Assembly (NCBI GenBank): GCA_023434855.1
Contig: JAEYSJ010000161.1
Span: 1-22,373 of the forward strand
Reading direction: 5' to 3'
DNA: 22,373 bases
DNA from: Bacillota bacterium
GTDB lineage: Bacteria; Bacillota_C; Negativicutes; JAEYSJ01
The position numbers were made by a program, and so were the translations under genes. Below the pieces are notes generated by a model. It was given only the letters and a program-made list of their open reading frames with translations, did not search any database and had not been told where the DNA came from. Of the stretch, positions 13,468 to 21,482 are shown piece after piece (positions within the stretch are counted from its first letter, which is position 1; the number at the start of each line of letters is the position of its first letter).

Positions 13468-14736
13468 GTGAGTATAAGTAATCATGCCTATCCAAAAGAT
13501 ACCTCACTACACGAGGATATTGATTCACGTTGGGGTTTCGAACTATTTGCCAATAACGCTGTAAACGAAGGCTTTTTCCACGAATTGTTAACAACAGCTA
13601 AGCCCGTTGGGCCGACTATTTTCTATGACAACATGGAAATGATTAATTTTGCCAGTATTAATATATTAAATTTACATCAAGAACCTGATGTGTTGGAGCA
13701 TTTTCGGGAAGCATGTGGTGTTTATGGTCTGACTACTGGTGGTTCTAGGGTAACGCAAGGTGTTTGCAAAGCCCATGTAGATATGGAAAGTGAGCTTTGT
13801 CGCATTACAGGAAAAGAACGTGCGATTTCATTTGCTACTGGACTTTTAGCTAATATTGGGTTTATTAATGCTATGAGCAGCAAATTTAGTTTCAGCTCTA
13901 CTTGTAATATAGATAATAGTGACTCCGTATTTATACTTGATCGCGATTGTCACTGGAGTCTATGGAAAGCGGCGTCTCACTTAAAGTTTGGGAAACAACT
14001 TTTTGTATTTCGTCACAATGATGTGGAAGATTTGGAACGTATTTTATCGAAAGTATCTGTGCGCCATAAAAAAATTGTTGTTGTTTTTGAAAGTATTTAC
14101 TCAGCCGATGGAACGGTAGCTCCTATGGGTGCGCTAATTGATGTATGTGAAAGATATCAGGCCCTTAGTTTCATTGATGATGCAAATGGCTTTCTTATAT
14201 ATGGTCCCGAAAATCGACTATTTTCTGACGAATTTGAGGCTATGAAACGCGCCACCTTTATCATGGTCTCATTCTCCAAGGCTATAGGATTAGAGGGGGG
14301 TGCCATTGCGGGTCCCAAAGGATACATCCATAGTTTTGAAGTATTATCAGGAACGTCACTTTTTACTGCTGCCATTCAGCCACCAACTGCGAGTACAATT
14401 CGTTACATAATGGGTAAGCTGACTTCGCAGCCTGAAATAATGGACAATTATTTGAATCGAGCTTTGGGGTTGCGAAGAATATTGGAGGAAAAGGGTTTTT
14501 CTCTTAGCGAAACGCCTTCCTATATCACTTCAGTGTTAATAGGCGAGGATGAGAAAGCAGTTAATGTTTATCATGACTTTCTTGAACAAGGATTTATTGT
14601 TCCGATGTTTCGATATCCTGCCGTTAAACCAGATTGTGCTCTTATTCGAATCATGCTAAATGCTCATCATACAGAAGAGCAGGTTTTTAGACTTGTTAAC
14701 GTATTAGAATGGCTGAAAATAAAGCATAAGTTTTAA
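13468..14736 (+). CDS. Alpha-oxoamine synthase-family PLP enzyme (KBL/BioF/CqsA-like)
   Basis: GGAG at 13456-13459 precedes GTG at 13468, giving 422 residues after a non-homologous upstream stretch is discarded. Fold-type I features are GLTTGGSRVTQG (88-99), the PLP-stacking His162 in DRDCHWSLW, RHNDVEDLE, ESIYSADGTVAP, DDAN (237-240) and the Schiff-base Lys271 in VSFSKAIGLEGGA. Relatives condense an amino acid with an acyl-CoA (2-amino-3-ketobutyrate ligase, 8-amino-7-oxononanoate synthase, CqsA autoinducer synthase). The block that is usually D-E/D-A/S-H has Asn240 in place of the catalytic His, so the reaction may differ. It follows gdx by 19 bases in the same operon. Product unknown. Confidence 0.82.
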   Translation: MSISNHAYPKDTSLHEDIDSRWGFELFANNAVNEGFFHELLTTAKPVGPTIFYDNMEMINFASINILNLHQEPDVLEHFREACGVYGLTTGGSRVTQGVCKAHVDMESELCRITGKERAISFATGLLANIGFINAMSSKFSFSSTCNIDNSDSVFILDRDCHWSLWKAASHLKFGKQLFVFRHNDVEDLERILSKVSVRHKKIVVVFESIYSADGTVAPMGALIDVCERYQALSFIDDANGFLIYGPENRLFSDEFEAMKRATFIMVSFSKAIGLEGGAIAGPKGYIHSFEVLSGTSLFTAAIQPPTASTIRYIMGKLTSQPEIMDNYLNRALGLRRILEEKGFSLSETPSYITSVLIGEDEKAVNVYHDFLEQGFIVPMFRYPAVKPDCALIRIMLNAHHTEEQVFRLVNVLEWLKIKHKF

Positions 14737-15102
14737 AATAAATCCATTGATATCTTGCGGATTAGTATAATAGTCTAATAGAACCATATTGATTATGTAC
14801 GCCGGGGGTTTTAGGCGGCTCTTATTCGCAGTTTAATAGACATAGTCATAAGGTCTGTTTTTTTGAATGATTTATCATATTTATAAAAACTCGGCAAACG
14901 GAACTTACAACCAACTCTTATTGAGTTGGTTCCTTTTTATATACCGGAAAAATTACCTATTTTATGCATTACAAAGCAGGATTTACCATGAAAAAATAGG
15001 AATCTAATTGTTAGAGGAAAACAAATATCCCTGTCAACATGCATGTAAATCAACCAACTGGCAAATTACTATACTAATGAAAATAAGGAAGAGGTGAAAT
15101 TT
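14737..15102. other. 366-base intergenic region
   Basis: Apart from the terminator at 14909-14939, the region shows only weak features: a short hairpin CGCC...GGCG near 14800-14817 and AGAC...GTCT followed by seven T near 14842-14868, a possible weak first terminator. No gene is seen. Confidence 0.4.
14909..14939 (+). terminator. Intrinsic terminator after the gdx operon
   Basis: AACCAACTC (14909-14917) pairs perfectly with GAGTTGGTT (14923-14931) over a TTATT loop, followed by CCTTTTTAT. It lies about 170 bases after the PLP-enzyme stop with no gene in between, so it most likely ends the gdx operon transcript. Confidence 0.8.
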
Positions 15103-15129
15103 ATGCAGTCAAATTTACCAATCACTTAG
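15103..15129 (+). pseudogene. Truncated gene start (8 codons)
   Basis: A good ribosome site (GGAAGAGGTGAAA) precedes ATG at 15103, which opens MQSNLPIT and stops. It runs into the convergent membrane pseudogene. This may be the stump of a deleted gene, a tiny peptide, or chance. Confidence 0.25.
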
Positions 15130-15525
15130 CGAAAGAGAAAAGTCCGTATCTTCTCCACCAAAATTGCTCGTATATTCCCAATTTTAGAAATAATATTTCA
15201 GCTAACATGTAAATTACAGATATCAAGAAAATCCAACGGTGTCGTAATGAGAAAGCCCCTACCAGAACTGATGTACAACCCCATAAAAACGTGTTGGGTA
15301 TAGTATGTCCTATAATGTTATCATAAAAAGGGTCTGTAGATACTCCAAGCTTGTATCTGTAAGCTTCAAAAAAAAAGAGAATGAATAATTCAGCTATATA
15401 AGACAAAGTTGAAGCAGCTAAAAAAATGAAAATAAATCAACAATGTTTTTCTTCTTATATACAGTAACCGAGAATATTATTATCCCAATGACAATGAAAC
15501 TACAATACCATAATATACCTGACAT
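15122..15525 (-). pseudogene. Frameshifted small membrane protein gene (CBO0543-like?)
   Basis: A start at 15525 with GGAGGGAAA upstream encodes MSGILWYCSFIVIGIIIFSV, then VYKKKNIVDLFSFF and a stop. The frame resumes one base shifted at the same place as LAASTLSYIAELFILFFFEA and runs to TGA at 15122 (ending RRYGLFSFAK). The break is at a run of seven T on the coding strand (A at 15420-15426); one extra T would restore a 134-residue protein with about four membrane helices. LKLGIYEQFWWRR near the end recalls CBO0543-type membrane proteins of sporeformers (weak). A real single-base deletion, a phase-variable tract or a sequencing error are all possible. Confidence 0.6.
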
Positions 15526-15654
15526 AATTTCCCTCCAGGTTATTTAGATGTCTTCACATGATTAACATAAAGTTATACTTGGCTAAAATCCATATTAAAA
15601 TATCTTATTATTATTTTTTGGTATTAGCAAAGAAAATATCCTTATTGCTAAAAT

Positions 15655-15771
15655 AATGCGTATTCCAATTTGTAGAAAACAGGGGGATAGGGAAAGTGTT
15701 TCAATTCATATGGGGATATTGGTAAAACCCGCTAGTCGTATTATTTTATGTTACGATTAGAGGTTTTTTTT
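15655..15771 (+). ncRNA. Candidate small RNA or unrecognised leader RNA with terminator
   Basis: CCAAT near 15664 can pair with ATTGG near 15718-15722. The pair encloses a GAAA-gtg-TTTC hairpin and two purine-rich strands (CAGGGGGATAGG and CATATGGGGAT). The closing pair is followed a few bases later by a strong intrinsic terminator. No coding frame precedes it on this strand. I do not recognise a known riboswitch class. Confidence 0.35.
15725..15771 (+). terminator. Strong orphan intrinsic terminator
   Basis: AAACC-CG-CTAGTCGTA (15725-15740) pairs with TACGATTAG-A-GGTTT (15752-15766), and an unbroken run of eight T follows GG at 15764-15771. It points toward the dehydratase operon, but no gene ends before it, which implies a short untranslated transcript or attenuation control of the operon. 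Confidence 0.75.
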
Positions 15772-16004
15772 ATGCCTAATTTTTAGTGTGCGAATTATTG
15801 GGGGAATGTAGATAATGAAAAATTCAGGACCTAAAAAACTGTCTTATAAAAAAAATCTATAGAACATTTAAAATTATATATATTAAAAAGTTCTATACAA
15901 AGAATTTATCGATTATCTAAAATTATGTGTATTTTACAAAAACGGCGGCAGTTTATTAATATTTACTTGAGCATTACAACAAAAATTACAAAGGGGGCAT
16001 ATCA

Positions 16005-17207
16005 GTGGCAAAACCGTTAGAAGGGGTAAAGGTAGTTGAATTAGCAACATTTGTTGCCGCGCCGACCTGTGCAAGGGCGTTAGCTGATTGGGGCGCCGAA
16101 GTAATCAAAGTAGAGAGTCTCGGCGGGGACCCAATCCGGCATATTGGTGGGAATACAAAATTTCCAACATTGCCGGAAGAGAATCCGAATTTTGACTTGG
16201 GCAATATCAGCAAGAAAAGTATCGCGCTCAATTTAAAAGACGAAAAGGGTCTGGCAATCTTACATAAATTGCTGCGGAACGCTGATGTATTCATTACCAA
16301 TAACAGAACCAAAGCGCTTGAAAAAATGGGTCTGGGTTATGAGCAGCTTAAAGAAAAATACCCCAGCTTGATTTTTGCCCAGGTATTAGGTTACGGGGAA
16401 AAAGGACCGTTAAAGGACAAACCCGGCTTTGATTTTACGTCATATTACGCCAGGGGCGGAATAACCGGCACGTTGTACGAGAAGGGGACTTCGCCGGTCA
16501 ATCCAGTGCCAGGTTTTGGCGATAATCAAGTGGCAATTGCGCTGACAAGCGGGGTTTTAGCTGCTTTGTATAAGAGAACTAAAACCGGCGCCGGCGATAA
16601 AGTAACAGTAAGCCTTTATCACACTGCTTTGTTTGCACTGAATACCGCTATTGCCGCAGCACAGTATGGTTTTTCTTATCCGGTCAGCAGAAAAGAAGTT
16701 GGCAATCCATTCTTGAATACCTATAAAACCCAGGATGACAGATGGCTGCAACTGGCAGCGCCGGAATATGACCGGTTGTTCCCGGTAGTTATGCAGGCGA
16801 TTGGCCGTGAAGATCTGATCGGCAATGAGAAGTATTGCAAGTTTAAGAATATCATTGGCAACACAATCGAAATAATCGAGATTATCGAAGCTCAAATAAT
16901 CAAACAAACTGCAGACGAATGGATGGCCATATTCGAAAAGGCTGATATTCCTTGCGAAAAAGCACTGTTATGGGATGAAATTCTTAAAGACGAACAAGCG
17001 TGGGTAAATGATTATTTACATGAAATCCACTATGCGACCGGCAATGTAAGAACCCTGATCACGCTGCCCGTTAAATTTGACAGCATTGGCAAAGTGGAGT
17101 ATACGCGGGGCCCGCTGATTGGTGAGAACACTGCTGAGATCCTAAAAAACCTGGAATACTCTGCGGAAGAGATCCAACAACTGTCAGACGCCAAGGTAAC
17201 TGTATAG
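16005..17207 (+). CDS. fldA: Class III CoA-transferase for 2-hydroxy acids (FldA/HadA type)
   Basis: The start is GTG at 16005 after AAGGGGGC. The 400-residue protein is a family III (CaiB/Frc) CoA-transferase. Marks are VVELATFVAAP near the N-terminus, AEVIKVESLGGDPIR, and the catalytic aspartate region PGFDFTSYYARGGITGTLYE (Asp143, forming the aspartyl-CoA intermediate). A conserved C-terminal DEWMAIFEKADIPCEKA block follows. Overall it resembles cinnamoyl-CoA:phenyllactate CoA-transferase FldA and 2-hydroxyisocaproate CoA-transferase HadA of clostridia. It would move CoA from the enoyl-CoA product to the (R)-2-hydroxy acid substrate. It is first in a four-gene operon with activator and dehydratase. 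Aromatic versus branched-chain substrate cannot be decided by eye, so the symbol is by similarity. Confidence 0.87.
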   Translation: MAKPLEGVKVVELATFVAAPTCARALADWGAEVIKVESLGGDPIRHIGGNTKFPTLPEENPNFDLGNISKKSIALNLKDEKGLAILHKLLRNADVFITNNRTKALEKMGLGYEQLKEKYPSLIFAQVLGYGEKGPLKDKPGFDFTSYYARGGITGTLYEKGTSPVNPVPGFGDNQVAIALTSGVLAALYKRTKTGAGDKVTVSLYHTALFALNTAIAAAQYGFSYPVSRKEVGNPFLNTYKTQDDRWLQLAAPEYDRLFPVVMQAIGREDLIGNEKYCKFKNIIGNTIEIIEIIEAQIIKQTADEWMAIFEKADIPCEKALLWDEILKDEQAWVNDYLHEIHYATGNVRTLITLPVKFDSIGKVEYTRGPLIGENTAEILKNLEYSAEEIQQLSDAKVTV

Positions 17208-17242
17208 TTGTTAGTTTAAAAAATCTGACAGGTGGCGATACG

Positions 17243-18037
17243 ATGTACACGCTGGGGATTGATATTGGGTCTACCTCTTCTAAAGCTGTTATTTTGTATA
17301 ATGGTACAACAATTCTAAACAAGGCGCTGGTGACAGTCGGAACGGGGACTAGCGGTCCGTCACAGGTGCTTAAGCAATTGTTTACAAACCAAGACATCGA
17401 ACGTGGCGATATTCAAAAAACAGTCGTAACCGGGTATGGCAGAATGGCTCTAAAAGAGGCAGACAAACAAATCAGTGAATTAAGCTGTCATGCGCGGGGG
17501 GTACATTTCCTTTTTCCTAGCGCAAAAACAGTGATCGATATTGGCGGGCAGGACGCTAAGGCTTTGAAGCTGGATAACCGGGGCATGCTGTTGAATTTTG
17601 CCATGAACGATAAGTGCGCAGCGGGAACCGGCAGGTTTTTGGACGTTATGGCTCGCGTACTGGAAATCAACATAAATGATATGGGCACATTATCAGCGCA
17701 AGCGGAAACGATAGCTACGATCAGCTCGGTATGCACCGTTTTTGCAGAATCAGAGGTTATCTCCCATTTGTCCAGGGGAACGCGCACGCCGGATATTATT
17801 GCCGGCATTCATCGCTCGGTGGCGCAGCGAGTAGGCACGCTGGCGTTTAAACTGGGAATCGTAAATGATGTGGTTATGACAGGCGGTGTGGCACAGAACG
17901 CCGGTGTCGTAAAAGCCCTGGAGGAAACAATCAAAGCCCGGATTAATGTGTCCGACTATCCGCAATACACCGGTGCAATCGGTGCTGCAATCTATGCCTT
18001 TGACGAAGCGGAGAAAGAATCTAAAAAGAGGTGTTAA
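17243..18037 (+). CDS. hadI: 2-hydroxyacyl-CoA dehydratase activator ATPase (HgdC/HadI/FldI type)
   Basis: The 264-residue protein is of the BadF/BadG/BcrA/BcrD ATPase family. It shows the actin-like phosphate motif LGIDIGSTSSKAV, then VVTGYGR, VIDIGGQDAKAL, the helix-cluster-helix site NDKCAAGTGRFLD and SSVCTVFAES, and MTGGVAQNAGV. Cys125 and Cys164 match the two cysteines per subunit that hold one [4Fe-4S] cluster between the two halves of the homodimer. ATP hydrolysis drives one electron from reduced ferredoxin or flavodoxin into the dehydratase to start the ketyl-radical cycle. AGGTGG precedes the ATG. Its stop is 2 bases from the next start, so coupled expression is likely. It is expected to be very oxygen-sensitive. 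Confidence 0.92.
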   Translation: MYTLGIDIGSTSSKAVILYNGTTILNKALVTVGTGTSGPSQVLKQLFTNQDIERGDIQKTVVTGYGRMALKEADKQISELSCHARGVHFLFPSAKTVIDIGGQDAKALKLDNRGMLLNFAMNDKCAAGTGRFLDVMARVLEININDMGTLSAQAETIATISSVCTVFAESEVISHLSRGTRTPDIIAGIHRSVAQRVGTLAFKLGIVNDVVMTGGVAQNAGVVKALEETIKARINVSDYPQYTGAIGAAIYAFDEAEKESKKRC

Positions 18038-18039
18038 TC

Positions 18040-19266
18040 GTGGTAGAAGAAAAGAAAGCCACAGAACTCATTAAAGATATAATGGATAAACATTATGCGG
18101 ACGCGCTTGAAGCCAAGGCAAAGGGGGAGTTCGTTGGCTGGGCGTCATCCAACTTCCCCCAGGAATTGGCGGAGTGCATGGGCCTTACTTTGGTGTATCC
18201 CGAAAATCATGCAGCCGCTGTTTCCGCGAAAAAAGCGTCCATGCCTTTTCTGGAATATGCGGAAGGACAGGGATATTCGACCGACATTTGCAGTTATGCC
18301 AGAATTAATCTCGCCTTTAAAGACATTAAGGAATGTGAGGCTTTACAAATACCGTTGCCTGATTATGTATTGTGCTGCAACAACATTTGCGACTGTATGG
18401 TGAAATGGTATGAGAATCTGGCCTTGGAATTAAATGTTCCGCTGTTTATGCTGGATGTGCCTTTCAACACGGATGCCACCGTTACACCGGCCAGAATCGA
18501 ATATATAAAAGATCAGTTTAAAATTATTACCAAGCAACTGGAAGACTTCACCGGCAAAAAGTTCAGCGAAGCGCGTTTCAAGGAAGTTATGGAAATTTCC
18601 TCGGCCTCGGGTCACGCCTGGAAAAGAGCGATGGACACCCTATGCGCTACCCCTTCGCCAATGAATGGTTTTGAAATGTTCACTTACATGGGTATCCTAG
18701 TATGCAGCAAAGGCAAAAAAGAAACGGTAGTTGCTTTAACCAAGCTTGCTGAAGAATTGGAAGAGCGAGTTAAAAAAGGCGAAACCAGCTTTAAAGCAGA
18801 AGAAAAATTCCGTATTTTATCTGAAGGGATTGCCTGCTGGCCCTCCTTGGGACATAACATGAAAACCCTAATGTCACATGGCATCAATGTAGTTGGCGCC
18901 ATTTATTGCGACGCTTTTGCCAAAGCCTTCAGCAATCTGGATGAATATGCACTGGCTTATGCCGAAGTGCCAAATTGCGTTAATTTAGAAAGAGAAGTTG
19001 AATCACGGATCAAGATAATCAAAGAGCATAATGTCGAAGGGATGTTAATTCATAACAACCGTAGCTGCAAAAAGTGGGATGGCTTTATGTTTGAGATGGA
19101 AAGAAGAATTGCCGAAGAAACTGGAATTGCAACATGCTATTTTGACGGCGACCAGTCCGATCCGCGCGTCTTCAGCAGGGCGCAGTATGAAACCCGCGTA
19201 CAGAGCTTTGCTGAAGTCATGGAGCAAAAAAAAGCAGCGGCAGCAGCCGGGGAGGGAAGCCGGTAA
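18040..19266 (+). CDS. fldB: 2-hydroxyacyl-CoA dehydratase alpha subunit (FldB/HadB type)
   Basis: An in-frame GTG at 18031 overlaps the ribosome site AAGAGGTG, so the GTG at 18040 is taken as start, giving 408 residues. It shows GWASSNFPQELAECMGL, YPENHAA, the region DICSYAR (Cys84), LCCNNICDCMVKWYEN (Cys117), PSPMNGFEMFTYM, and HNNRSCKKW (Cys343). The C-terminal block reads YFDGDQSDPRVFSRAQYETR. Cys84, Cys117 and Cys343 are the candidate ligands of the catalytic [4Fe-4S] cluster, whose open iron binds the substrate carbonyl. The C-terminal half looks closer to FldB (phenyllactyl-CoA dehydratase) than to HadB, by memory. The stop overlaps the next start by one base (TAATG). Confidence 0.9.
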   Translation: MVEEKKATELIKDIMDKHYADALEAKAKGEFVGWASSNFPQELAECMGLTLVYPENHAAAVSAKKASMPFLEYAEGQGYSTDICSYARINLAFKDIKECEALQIPLPDYVLCCNNICDCMVKWYENLALELNVPLFMLDVPFNTDATVTPARIEYIKDQFKIITKQLEDFTGKKFSEARFKEVMEISSASGHAWKRAMDTLCATPSPMNGFEMFTYMGILVCSKGKKETVVALTKLAEELEERVKKGETSFKAEEKFRILSEGIACWPSLGHNMKTLMSHGINVVGAIYCDAFAKAFSNLDEYALAYAEVPNCVNLEREVESRIKIIKEHNVEGMLIHNNRSCKKWDGFMFEMERRIAEETGIATCYFDGDQSDPRVFSRAQYETRVQSFAEVMEQKKAAAAAGEGSR

Positions 19267-20408
19267 TGAGTAACGTCAATGAAGCGATTGCGCAATTTCA
19301 GAAAGTTGTAAATAACCCTGGGAGCTATGTGAAAAAATATCTTGCCGACACAGGCAATAAAGCAATTGGTTATTTATACTACGCCCCCCAGGAACTGATT
19401 CATGCGGCAGGCATGCTGCCGGTAGGCATTTGGGGCGGAAATATCGAGTTGTCGGCGGCAAGAAGCTATTTGCCTTCATTTTACTGCGGTATTTTACAGA
19501 CTGCGCTGGAAATGGGCATTAAAGGCACTCTCGATATCCTTGATGGTGTCATTATGCCCGCAAACTGTGACGCGTTACGGGGCATGGGGCAGAACTGGAA
19601 GGTCGCCGTACCCAAGGTGGAATTTATTTCGCTGGTTCCGCCGTTTAACAGAAAAACGGAAGCGGGCGTAAAATATTTGCTGGCGGAATATGAAGACATC
19701 AAAACGAAACTGGAAAGAATATCCAGCAATAAAATTACCGATGAGGCGATGGCTAACAGCATTAATGTATTTAATAAATACCGTCATACTATGCGGACAT
19801 TTACCAAGGTAGCACGGGATTATCCTGACATTATTACTCCTTCAGTAAGAAATGCCGTTATCAAAAGCGCCTGCTTTATGGACAAAGAAAAATATACGGC
19901 TCTGGTAGAAGAATTGATTAAGGAACTTAAAGCCCTGCCGGTAAAGGAATGGAATGGCAAAAAGCTGGTTGTGAGCGGTATAAAAATGGATTCGCCTGCT
20001 TTGCTGAGAGCACTTGAGGAAAATAAAGTAGCCGTTGTCAGTGATGATTTAGCGCAGGAAACCAGACTATTTAGAAGCGACGTTTTGCAAACATCAGCCA
20101 ATCCGCTGGAAAACCTGGCCAGATACTGGTCAACCATGGAAGGCTGCTCGCTCTTGTTTGACGCTGAGAAAAAGCGGTGTGACATGATCATTGCGGATGT
20201 AAAAGAAACCGCTGCCGATGGAGTTCTGTTCTGTATGACGAAGTTCTGTGATCCGGAAGAATTTGATTATCCGATTTTCAAGAAACGTTTGGAAGCGGAA
20301 AATATCCCTCATTTATATATCGAAACCGACCTGGAAATGGAAAATGATGAGCAGGCCAGAACACGGATACAGGCTTTCGTAGAAATGGTGGAAATAATGA
20401 ATTCCTAA
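19266..20408 (+). CDS. fldC: 2-hydroxyacyl-CoA dehydratase beta subunit (FldC/HadC type)
   Basis: The 380-residue protein starts at an ATG overlapping the alpha-subunit stop by one base, so the subunits should be made in equal amounts. It belongs to the HgdB/HadC family: YYAPQELIHAAGMLPVGIWG, PSFYCGI (Cys74), VIMPANCDALRGMGQNWK (Cys101), and VLFCMTKFCDPEEFDYP (Cys323, Cys328). Cys74, Cys101 and Cys328 are candidate ligands of the second [4Fe-4S] cluster, which relays the electron from the activator to the alpha subunit. The dimer removes water from (R)-2-hydroxyacyl-CoA to give (E)-2-enoyl-CoA. No acyl-CoA dehydrogenase/Etf or 2-hydroxyacid dehydrogenase gene follows here. Confidence 0.9.
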   Translation: MSNVNEAIAQFQKVVNNPGSYVKKYLADTGNKAIGYLYYAPQELIHAAGMLPVGIWGGNIELSAARSYLPSFYCGILQTALEMGIKGTLDILDGVIMPANCDALRGMGQNWKVAVPKVEFISLVPPFNRKTEAGVKYLLAEYEDIKTKLERISSNKITDEAMANSINVFNKYRHTMRTFTKVARDYPDIITPSVRNAVIKSACFMDKEKYTALVEELIKELKALPVKEWNGKKLVVSGIKMDSPALLRALEENKVAVVSDDLAQETRLFRSDVLQTSANPLENLARYWSTMEGCSLLFDAEKKRCDMIIADVKETAADGVLFCMTKFCDPEEFDYPIFKKRLEAENIPHLYIETDLEMENDEQARTRIQAFVEMVEIMNS

Positions 20409-20415
20409 GGCAATT

Positions 20416-20447
20416 AAAAAGGGAGCCGGTTATCGAATCACGGCTCC
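20416..20447 (-). terminator. Terminator between convergent fld-type operon and LysR gene
   Basis: GGAGCCG (20422-20428) pairs perfectly with CGGCTCC (20441-20447). Read on the minus strand, the hairpin is followed by CTTTTTAATT, so it is a good terminator for the LysR gene. On the plus strand it lacks a U-tract but could still slow transcription leaving the operon. Confidence 0.75.
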
Positions 20448-20453
20448 TGTTAT

Positions 20454-21353
20454 CTACATGGCTGAATTTAATATATTGTCAAGCATAAATTGGATAAACT
20501 TTTGCAGTGGTAATGATTTCTGGCGGTCTTTCTTTGTGATTATTGCAATTGGTATGAGAGTTTCCACATCATCCAGCGGAATGATGGCAATATTATCTTT
20601 TTTGGACTTTTGTAAAAAAGGATAAGGAAGAATTGAAATATTATTGCTGTTGGCTACGGCTTCACAAATCACATCCCATTCGGAACTTCTGAAGGCAACA
20701 TTGGGAGAGTAGCCGGCCTTCATACAGGCTTGCAGCGGCAGTTCGCCAATGGTGAAACTTTCGGATAGTAAAATAAAGGTTTCGTTTTTTAAATCTGCAA
20801 AAGATAACGAAGATTTGGCTGCAAGAGGATGCTTCTTGCTGGTAATAACCACGATGGGATAGTTTATGTTTGGCAGTTCGATGGCTTCCAAATTGGCGGA
20901 TGGGAAAAGGTAGGATACAATGCCCAGTTCAACGGTACCTGCTTCGACCATTTCCTGAATGGCTATGGAGCCTGAATTGTACATGGTTACCTTGATTTTA
21001 GGGTAATGGTCCATAAAACTCATAATTTGATTCATAAAAAAGCAGGTGCCGAATAGTGTCGGTATGCCTAAATGGATATAACCGGTTAACTGCCCGCTGC
21101 GGCTTTGAAATAGTTCGACAACCTTTTGGTGCTCTTGCAGAAGATATTTTGCATGCTGTAATAACTCTTCTCCATCCGGGGTAAGTAGTAACTTTTTGCC
21201 ATGGGGGGTGAACAGTTTTACGCCAAGTTCTTCTTCAAGCTGCTTAATTGTCCAGCTCAAGGTAGGTTGGGTAATATACAACTTCTTTGCGGCAACCGTA
21301 TAATTTTGATCTTTTGCAATTTGCACAAAGTATTTTAATTGCCTGATCTCCAT
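20454..21353 (-). CDS. LysR-type transcriptional regulator
   Basis: The 299-residue protein has the standard LysR plan. An N-terminal winged helix-turn-helix (MEIRQLKYFVQIAKDQNYTV, AAKKLYITQPTLSWTIKQLE, LFTPHGKKLLLTPDGEEL) and a linker helix come first. Two periplasmic-binding-protein-like effector subdomains start near residue 92 (GYIHLGIPTLFG). Overall it resembles CysL/CidR/OxyR-type regulators. It is convergent with the dehydratase operon and divergent from the MFS gene, 129 bases away, so the transporter is its most likely target. The 2-hydroxy or 2-oxo acid handled by the operon is a possible co-inducer (inference). GGAG lies directly upstream of the ATG at 21353. Confidence 0.9.
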   Translation of the reverse strand: MEIRQLKYFVQIAKDQNYTVAAKKLYITQPTLSWTIKQLEEELGVKLFTPHGKKLLLTPDGEELLQHAKYLLQEHQKVVELFQSRSGQLTGYIHLGIPTLFGTCFFMNQIMSFMDHYPKIKVTMYNSGSIAIQEMVEAGTVELGIVSYLFPSANLEAIELPNINYPIVVITSKKHPLAAKSSLSFADLKNETFILLSESFTIGELPLQACMKAGYSPNVAFRSSEWDVICEAVANSNNISILPYPFLQKSKKDNIAIIPLDDVETLIPIAIITKKDRQKSLPLQKFIQFMLDNILNSAM

Positions 21354-21482
21354 GGTACCACCTCTATTCTAGTACTATTCTACTCGAAATTATTCTCTTT
21401 TGCAGTAAAAAGTTTTGAGTACGCTCGTATTGTTCTTCCCCATGTTTCCAAGATGGAACAATTTAAAGGAGGAGAAAATCAG
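21354..21482. promoter_or_regulatory. LysR/MFS divergent control region
   Basis: ATTGTTC (21429-21435) and GAACAAT (21456-21462) form a 7-base inverted repeat around 20 bases just before the MFS ribosome site, with CCAT/ATGG nested inside. Nearer the LysR gene there is a partial repeat ATTCTAGTACT / ATTCTACT (21365-21383). Either may be the LysR operator; no promoter hexamers are convincing. Confidence 0.45.

Larger units (their letters stand above)
15526..16004. other. 479-base leader region before the dehydratase operon
   Basis: The region contains an orphan structured stretch with a terminator (listed separately) and a 15-codon frame MKNSGPKKLSYKKNL (15815-15862) after GGGGGAA. It also holds an inverted repeat TATAGAAC (15858-15865) / GTTCTATA (15890-15897) around 24 AT-rich bases. 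The operon promoter is not obvious; the inverted repeat could be a regulator site. Confidence 0.4.

Noticed and set aside
14796..14820. CGCC-N10-GGCG hairpin as part of a tRNA or riboswitch.
   Set aside because: No cloverleaf or known conserved RNA motif surrounds it.
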